From Thecamonas trahens ATCC 50062 (taxonomy: Eukaryota > Apusozoa > Apusomonadida > Apusomonadidae), in assembly GCF_000142905.1 (NCBI RefSeq), contig NW_013657628.1, positions 123,783 through 162,082 of the forward strand: a DNA stretch of 38,300 nt. Direction: 5' to 3'. Below, piece by piece: positions 32,564-38,300 of the stretch. Position 1 is the stretch's first letter. Each line of letters starts with the position of its first letter. The notes beneath the pieces were generated by a model. It was not told the origin of the DNA, did no database searches, and saw only the letters and a list, made by a program, of their open reading frames with translations. Position numbers and translations under genes: made by a program.

Positions 32564-35500
32564 ATGCGTTCTGTCTCATGTCGGCTGCCCCCCGCAAGTG
32601 CTGCCGCTCACGTCACTCGGCAGCTTGTGGTCGCTGTCCTCGTTTTCCTGCTCATTGCTGGAACTGCTACAGCGAACACGTTTACCGCAAGCACTGGCAA
32701 CGTGTTTGCGTACGAAACGAGCCTACGAGCCAATTGGCAGTTTGGCGTCTTGACGGATGAATCCCCGTCTGCAAGCGATTTTACCTCCAACTTGAACGCC
32801 CACGGCGGGTTTGCCTTCAACATCCCGCTGGGCTACATTATCGATGGCATCAAGATCGACATTCCCTACTCCTACGAGTCGCGCTGTGGGATCAGCACGG
32901 CTAGGACAACACTCGTTACCCTCCGTAATGCATCGGCCTTTGGTACCTCTTTCTTCGACTCGTCACCCAAGACAGCAAACCGCGCGCTCCTCCCCAATGG
33001 CCCGCCACCGCCACCGGTTTCTTACGGCTCGTCATCCGACAAGTGGGGCCTCGCTGCCCCGCAGCCTGCACTCGTTGATGCTCTCAACAATGGATATCTC
33101 GGTGTTGGCATTCGTGTTGCGGGCAATCATCAGTGTGACTCGGTTCAGATTTCCTCGTCGTCTTCACAGGCATCAAGGGCCGGGCCGAAGATGATAGGCA
33201 TGCAGTCGTCTGCATCGACACCTACTGAGAGGTCCTCGAGTCTCGACATACCTCCCATGACCCGCGAGCATGCGTGGCCCAAACCTCGGGCCGACGGGGA
33301 TTGGATTATATCCATGGCGATCATTAACGTGGTCGTTAGCGCCCACCAAGGTATCTGTGAATCGCAGGGGGCATGGCCGGTCACCAACGCGGGTCAGACG
33401 GCTCTCAGGCCCTGTCCTACCGGCCAGACTGGCCAAGTTTCCCGGTATTGCCGCCTCAACGCTGTCTGGGCCTCTCCCAACATTGCAGGATGTCAAGCCG
33501 ACGACTCATACTGCCCTCTGCTTTCGCCGCCTGACGATGGCTTCATTTCCAACACCTGCAACCGCAGCCTCAACGCTGTCTGTGGCAGCTTTGGTTGCAA
33601 CCTAGGGTACACTCCAATGGGATCGACTTCGCGGACTTGCAAGAGCGACAAGAGCTGGGGAGGCATGGAAATGATCTGCACCGCCACGCCCGACTTTTGT
33701 CCACAGCTCTCGCCGCCGGCGAACGGTTACATCTCGGGTTCGTGCGAACGGACCGTGTCCGAAGTGTGCGGGGTGTTCACTTGCAACGCGGGCTACACTC
33801 GCTCGTCTGGCTCGACTTCTCGCACCTGCCAGAGCGATAGAGGCTGGTCCGGCACCGATGTCGTTTGCTCTCTCGACGGCAACTACTGCACCCAGTTATC
33901 GGCTCCTGCTAATGGTGCTATCACCTCATCGTGCGCCGCCAAAGGCACGCTCGGTGACGTCTGCGGCGACTTTGTGTGCAACGCGGGTTACTCGTTGTCG
34001 GGCTCGATTACCCGCACCTGCCAGCTTGGTGGCGTGTGGAACGGATCGATTGCCGCGTGCACGCCAGTAAGCAACTACTGCCCTCCATCTCCTACGCCGT
34101 CGTCCAATATGGTCACGGGAGAGTGTTCCCGTGCCATCGATGGCGGTTGCCTCTACTCGTGTAGTGACGGCTACGAGATAGTCGGTGGCTCCGGCCGCCT
34201 CACTTGCTCGGCGGGGCCGACTTGGACCGGTACCCGCGGGACGTGCGAGCCCATCGACAGCTACTGTAGTCCGCTTCTTCCGCCGCATAATGGCATGGTT
34301 GCTGTACCCTCGCTCTCTATCAACAGTGAGGCTACATACACATGCAACCTTGGCTATGTCCGCACTGCTGGCTCGGCAACAAGGACTTGCAACGCCGAGT
34401 CGAGCAGCTCGGGTGTTTGGTCTGGCACCGTGACCATTTGTACCGAGGATAATGGGTATTGTGAAATAGCCAGTGTCCCACCAGCTCCGCCGCATTTTGA
34501 GCTCTACTCTTGCGACGGATCACAGGGTGGCGAGTGTGTCTTTGAGTGTGAGCAAGGCTACTCGCTCGCGGGCAACGATCACTTCACGTGCGAGTCCGAC
34601 AGAAGCTGGTCAGGCGCGCTTGGCTCGTGCACACTTCAGCCCAACTACTGTACTCCGCTCGCCATCCCGGGCAATGGCACGCGCGGCGCGTGCTCCGGCA
34701 CATTGGGTGAAGTCTGCGGGCCAGTGACATGCAATGCCGGCTATGAGGTGAGCGGCACGGCAAGCAGGACGTGTAACTCTGGTGGGCTTTGGTCTGGCAC
34801 GACGGCAACATGTGATGCCATTGAGTTCTACTGCCCCAGTGTCACACCGCCGTCTCATGCCGTCTTGGACACTTGCGCGCGCTCGATTGGAGCCACATGC
34901 TCATATTCCTGCAGCAGCGGCTATGTGCCGGACCAGGCCCAGACGATGACTTGCCTGGCGGGCCCGGCTTGGTCGAACTCGTTCGGCTCGTGCATCCCTG
35001 ATCCAGAGTTTTGTCCACTGCTCACCGCACCGGGCAACGGCTCGCTCGCGGCTTGCGACCAGAGCCTCAACACCGTTTGCGGCCCGGCGGACTGCAATCC
35101 GGGCTATGACCTGTTGGGCGATGCGGTTCGAACGTGCGTCGACGGCGAAGATGCCGGCGGGACTTGGACGGGCACCGCGCCATCATGCGCCCTTGATTCC
35201 GAATTCTGCCCAGTCCTTCCCGCGCCGAGCAGCGGCTTTATTGCCGCGTGCGATCGTTCGGTTGGCGGTCAGTGCACATTTGTCTGCGAGCCCGGCTACG
35301 AGCCGTCTGGCTCGCTTGTGGCAACATGCACCTCTGCGAGCACTTGGGATGTGTCACTGGGATCATGCACGAAGATATTCGGCTATTGTAGTGGCCTCCC
35401 GCCGCCGGATAACGGCGGCGCCCTGGCGTGTGGCAACAGTCTTGGTGACTCGTGCAGCTTTACCTGCAACACTGGGTACTTGCTGACTGGCTCGACGGAA

Positions 35501-38300
35501 CGGACATGCCTCGCCGGCACAACGTCGTCGGGCGTGTGGTCCGGCACCGAACCTGCTTGCATCATCGATGGAGTGTACTGCGGCGAGGGTCCACCTGCGC
35601 CTGGCAATGGGACCCGTGGTGATTGCTCTCGTGTCATCGGCGGCGCGTGCACCTACGCCTGTGACCCGGGCTACACCCTCAGCGGTGATGACCAGCTCAC
35701 CTGCGCAGTTGGGCCTTCGTGGGTCGGCACCTTGCCCAGCTGCTCGCTGACAAACGGCTACTGCCCGATCTCGGCTCTGGTTGATGGCGTTGCTCCGCCG
35801 TGCCATGGTCGTCTTGGCGAGACCTGTGGGCCGTACGTCTGCAATCCCGGCTTTACCCACTACGGCGGTGCTAGTCTGACGTGCGAGTTTGGCGGCGTGT
35901 GGTCCGACGTCGTCCCATTCTGCTCGGCGGCATCGTCGTCGAACTCGCGCGTCAACTCGCTCAACACAGTGACGTTTTCCGCAGACATGACTCCTGGGTG
36001 GAGCTTTGAAGTTCAGGTCTTTGACGCCAACAACACCGTCATCACGTCGGCAGTCGACCGAATCGTGGTTCGGCCAGCCGGCACGGCCATTACGCTCACC
36101 TCGTCGTCTCTCGCGACAGTCGATTGGGACGCGACTTTGAGCGTGTGGAAGGGTGCAGTGACGCTTCGTCGGGCTGGCGTCTTCAACCTCAATGTCTTTC
36201 TCAATCTGAACCCAATCGCGTCCTTGGCCGGCTCGACGCTGTTCCAGATCCAGGTCGAGCCAGGCCTGCCTGCGGCCGCCAACTCTGTGGCCGACGGACC
36301 CGGCCTGGCCATCGGCTCATCGGTGATCCAGGGCCAACCCGTTCTGTTCTACATCAGCCCGCACGATGCGTACAACAACATCATCCACATTTCGGACGTG
36401 CAAGCTGAGGCCTTGTCTGGTGCTCTTGGCTTCGAGGCTGTGCTGGAGTCGGAGACGGTGGACGATCCACTTGTCGAGTTTGTGCCAGAGCTCTCGGGTA
36501 GTGTCGCCAACGGCAAGCTGGCGTTCCGGTACACGGCGGCGACTGGCGGCTTGTACGTGCTCTCGATCACGCGCGGTGGCGTGGCGATCAAGGACTCGCC
36601 GTGGCTGGTCGAAGTGACAGCGGTCTGCCCGGCTGGGACACGGGCTGTGCAGGCAACCGGTCCATGCGTCGAATGTCCAGTCAACACCTACGCGGCGGCA
36701 GGCTCATTTGAGTGTAGCGAGTGCCCAGAGTTTACAGGCGCGCCGGCACGATCCGAATCTGCCGCTAACTGCACCTGCCTCGGTGGAGACTGGCACCCGT
36801 CAGCCGAGGCCGGCGCAGCGTGCCAGCAGTACCCGCCGTTTGCAACGTGCAGCGGCGGGACCGGTTATCCGATTGCTAATCCCGGATACTTTGAGACGGC
36901 GCCCAACTCGGGCGCCTTTGTAGCCTGTCCGCGGACCAAGGCGTGTCTGGGCGCCGGAGCGTGCGCCGACGGGCACACCGGCTACATGTGCACCGTTTGC
37001 AAGCCGGGCTACTTTTCCAACACGGCGTCCGAGTGCGAGCGGTGCCCACGTGGCTCGTCGGCCATTTTTGTCGTCCTCTTTGTACTTGTGCTCGTGGTGG
37101 CGACGGCAATGGCCTGCGGGCTGGTGTGGCGGACGCTGCGGGTAGTGGCGGCCCAAGCGCGGACGGGCAACTCTGGCGAGGCATCGGGCGAGCTCATCCG
37201 GCTCTTCCGCACCAATATGATGCCTGCGTCACTATCGATGATTCTTGTGGCCTTTCAGGTCGTCGGCATCTTTGCCGATGCCAACTTTGCGTGGTCGGAC
37301 GCGTCGCGGGCATCGCTCCGGCTCTTCAACGTTTTCAACATTGACGTCGACATGTTTGCCACCGAGTGTGCGCTGCAATCGTTCCACGCAAAGTACGCCT
37401 TTTCGATTGTGCTCCCACTCTTTGTAATCCTTGTCACCTTGGCGTTCATCGTAGGCTTCAAAGTTGTCGGCGCGCGCCACGTGACTCGCCTTGCCCCGCT
37501 GGCCACGGTCTCGATCCGGACCCTAGTCGACGCCGTGCTCTTTGCGCTGGCACCGCTGCTGTACATCCCCGTCTCGCGGACAGCGCTCATCATGTTTGAC
37601 TGCACGCGGCTGGCCGATGGCTCGTACGTCCTCGATTCTAACCCAGGCATCAAGTGCTTCAACTCGCAGTGGTGGGAGCTGCTTCCTGTCGGCCTGGTGG
37701 CGCTGGTTGTCTACGTCCTCGGCCTCCCGATCTACTTTGGCATCGCCCTCCTCCGCCGGCGGCATATCCTCTTCCTGCCGTCGGTCACCGTCCGGTTCGG
37801 TACCCTCTACCGCCTCTACCGCAAAGCGTACTACTGGGGCGAAGTGGCGAACTTGGTCAAGCGGCTGGTCATCGTCATTCTGGCCGTCTTTTTCTCGTCG
37901 CGGCAGCTCCTGCAGATCAGCCTCATGCTTGCGCTCCTCACCACCTCACTCGTTGTTGTCTCGCGCTACGAGCCGTACTACTTTCCGCTCTACAACGCGG
38001 TGGACACCCGGCTCTCGGTAATGCTCATTATCATTCTCATGATCGGCACCGGGTCGTACGCTGAGCGCGATGCGGCGTCATCCGACTCGACCTTTTTTGT
38101 CCTCACCCTTGTCGCTATCATCGCCCTTGTCCTCGTCTCGGTCCACGCTCTCGCTGTCGACGTGTGGCTCATCTACCGCGAACGGCAGTCGCTGTACCTC
38201 GCCGCCGCCGAGCGGCAAAAGCGACTGATGCCCCCCTGCCCCCCTCTTCCCCGCTTCCCCACCTCCCCACTTCCGTCAGTCCCTCCCCCCCCCCCCCCCG
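32564..38300 (+). CDS. Multi-sushi, filamin-like, Cys-rich polytopic membrane protein, 3' partial
   Basis: A continuous frame of more than 1900 codons runs from the ATG at 32564 off the window. The signal peptide ends near residue 37 (VVAVLVFLLIAGTATA). An N-terminal beta-rich domain (about 38-200) is followed by a hormone-receptor-like Cys/Trp module (264-312, with RPCPTG and RYCRLNAVW). Thirteen sushi (CCP) modules then run from about 315 to 1121, each starting [YF]C and ending W...C. A filamin-like Ig region (about 1126-1355) and a Cys-rich stalk (1356-1495, with HTGYMCTVCKPGYF) precede about nine hydrophobic helices (1497 to about 1873). Sushi modules mediate adhesion or ligand binding. 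The membrane part resembles the multi-pass regions of large protist Cys-rich receptors; channel or GPCR-like function is unproven. The last 70 nt are C-rich and look like the start of the PAK intron, so the exon may end near 38230. Confidence 0.82.
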   Translation, partial: MRSVSCRLPPASAAAHVTRQLVVAVLVFLLIAGTATANTFTASTGNVFAYETSLRANWQFGVLTDESPSASDFTSNLNAHGGFAFNIPLGYIIDGIKIDIPYSYESRCGISTARTTLVTLRNASAFGTSFFDSSPKTANRALLPNGPPPPPVSYGSSSDKWGLAAPQPALVDALNNGYLGVGIRVAGNHQCDSVQISSSSSQASRAGPKMIGMQSSASTPTERSSSLDIPPMTREHAWPKPRADGDWIISMAIINVVVSAHQGICESQGAWPVTNAGQTALRPCPTGQTGQVSRYCRLNAVWASPNIAGCQADDSYCPLLSPPDDGFISNTCNRSLNAVCGSFGCNLGYTPMGSTSRTCKSDKSWGGMEMICTATPDFCPQLSPPANGYISGSCERTVSEVCGVFTCNAGYTRSSGSTSRTCQSDRGWSGTDVVCSLDGNYCTQLSAPANGAITSSCAAKGTLGDVCGDFVCNAGYSLSGSITRTCQLGGVWNGSIAACTPVSNYCPPSPTPSSNMVTGECSRAIDGGCLYSCSDGYEIVGGSGRLTCSAGPTWTGTRGTCEPIDSYCSPLLPPHNGMVAVPSLSINSEATYTCNLGYVRTAGSATRTCNAESSSSGVWSGTVTICTEDNGYCEIASVPPAPPHFELYSCDGSQGGECVFECEQGYSLAGNDHFTCESDRSWSGALGSCTLQPNYCTPLAIPGNGTRGACSGTLGEVCGPVTCNAGYEVSGTASRTCNSGGLWSGTTATCDAIEFYCPSVTPPSHAVLDTCARSIGATCSYSCSSGYVPDQAQTMTCLAGPAWSNSFGSCIPDPEFCPLLTAPGNGSLAACDQSLNTVCGPADCNPGYDLLGDAVRTCVDGEDAGGTWTGTAPSCALDSEFCPVLPAPSSGFIAACDRSVGGQCTFVCEPGYEPSGSLVATCTSASTWDVSLGSCTKIFGYCSGLPPPDNGGALACGNSLGDSCSFTCNTGYLLTGSTERTCLAGTTSSGVWSGTEPACIIDGVYCGEGPPAPGNGTRGDCSRVIGGACTYACDPGYTLSGDDQLTCAVGPSWVGTLPSCSLTNGYCPISALVDGVAPPCHGRLGETCGPYVCNPGFTHYGGASLTCEFGGVWSDVVPFCSAASSSNSRVNSLNTVTFSADMTPGWSFEVQVFDANNTVITSAVDRIVVRPAGTAITLTSSSLATVDWDATLSVWKGAVTLRRAGVFNLNVFLNLNPIASLAGSTLFQIQVEPGLPAAANSVADGPGLAIGSSVIQGQPVLFYISPHDAYNNIIHISDVQAEALSGALGFEAVLESETVDDPLVEFVPELSGSVANGKLAFRYTAATGGLYVLSITRGGVAIKDSPWLVEVTAVCPAGTRAVQATGPCVECPVNTYAAAGSFECSECPEFTGAPARSESAANCTCLGGDWHPSAEAGAACQQYPPFATCSGGTGYPIANPGYFETAPNSGAFVACPRTKACLGAGACADGHTGYMCTVCKPGYFSNTASECERCPRGSSAIFVVLFVLVLVVATAMACGLVWRTLRVVAAQARTGNSGEASGELIRLFRTNMMPASLSMILVAFQVVGIFADANFAWSDASRASLRLFNVFNIDVDMFATECALQSFHAKYAFSIVLPLFVILVTLAFIVGFKVVGARHVTRLAPLATVSIRTLVDAVLFALAPLLYIPVSRTALIMFDCTRLADGSYVLDSNPGIKCFNSQWWELLPVGLVALVVYVLGLPIYFGIALLRRRHILFLPSVTVRFGTLYRLYRKAYYWGEVANLVKRLVIVILAVFFSSRQLLQISLMLALLTTSLVVVSRYEPYYFPLYNAVDTRLSVMLIIILMIGTGSYAERDAASSDSTFFVLTLVAIIALVLVSVHALAVDVWLIYRERQSLYLAAAERQKRLMPPCPPLPRFPTSPLPSVPPPPPP
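38228..38300 (+). repeat. C-rich sequence at the window edge, ending in C15
   Basis: After codons for AAAERQKRLM the sequence turns into C-blocks, ending in a run of 15 C and a final G. It could be proline-rich coding sequence or the beginning of an intron; no good GT donor is seen right at the boundary. A homopolymer this long may also mark an assembly break. Confidence 0.55.

Noticed and set aside
1-38300. CRISPR array, prokaryotic operon or insertion sequence
   Set aside because: No direct repeats with regular spacers, no Shine-Dalgarno spacing, no transposase; genes are eukaryotic and individually promoted.

Overview
The window is eukaryotic nuclear DNA from a GC-rich, gene-dense, mostly intron-poor unicellular organism. 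Evidence for this is an RNA polymerase II largest subunit with a C-terminal repeat domain, an HRI-type eIF2-alpha kinase, a PAK kinase split by a GT-AG intron, a eukaryotic tRNA-Asn followed by a T-run, and Kozak-like start contexts. The protein set suggests a free-living flagellate or amoeboid protist near the opisthokonts, such as an apusomonad like Thecamonas. It combines an attractin/MEGF8-like receptor, a multi-sushi membrane protein, PX-TBC, TPP2 and a fungal-type RNA triphosphatase. The species is inferred, not proven.

Layout. Positions 1-1440 (+) hold the 3' part of a PAK-family kinase with one 329-nt intron that contains two tandem hairpins. An HRI-like kinase (1518-4034, -) is convergent with it. 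A DEDDh exonuclease-like protein (4449-5129, +), an AAAP-family amino acid transporter (5802-7199, +) and a membrane-anchored SDR (7690-8664, +) follow. The SDR lies 31 nt tail-to-tail from tripeptidyl peptidase II (8696-12433, -). Next are a basic proline-rich hypothetical protein (12676-13212, -), tRNA-Asn(GUU) (13793-13865, -) and a 1739-residue attractin-like receptor (14021-19240, -).

RPB1 (19536-25001, -) ends in an unusual repeat domain built from 16/17-residue composite units. Upstream is an isolated RAD51-like first exon (25852-25926, -) with no visible continuation. Then come a PX-TBC protein (26318-27859, -), a disordered Lys-Gly-repeat nuclear-type protein (28804-30621, +) and a Cet1-type mRNA 5'-triphosphatase (30612-31913, -) whose 3' end overlaps it by 10 bp. 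Last is a large, unterminated CDS (32564 to the window end, +) with 13 sushi modules, a filamin-like region, a Cys-rich stalk and about nine membrane segments.

There is no operon-like pathway. Themes are stress and signalling kinases (PAK, HRI), cytosolic peptide turnover (TPP2), transcription and capping (RPB1, RNA triphosphatase), membrane trafficking (PX-TBC) and large adhesive cell-surface receptors. Long C-runs on the coding strand lie upstream of many starts, and similar C-rich sequence is found inside the PAK intron. All functional calls rest on motifs read by eye; no database search was run.
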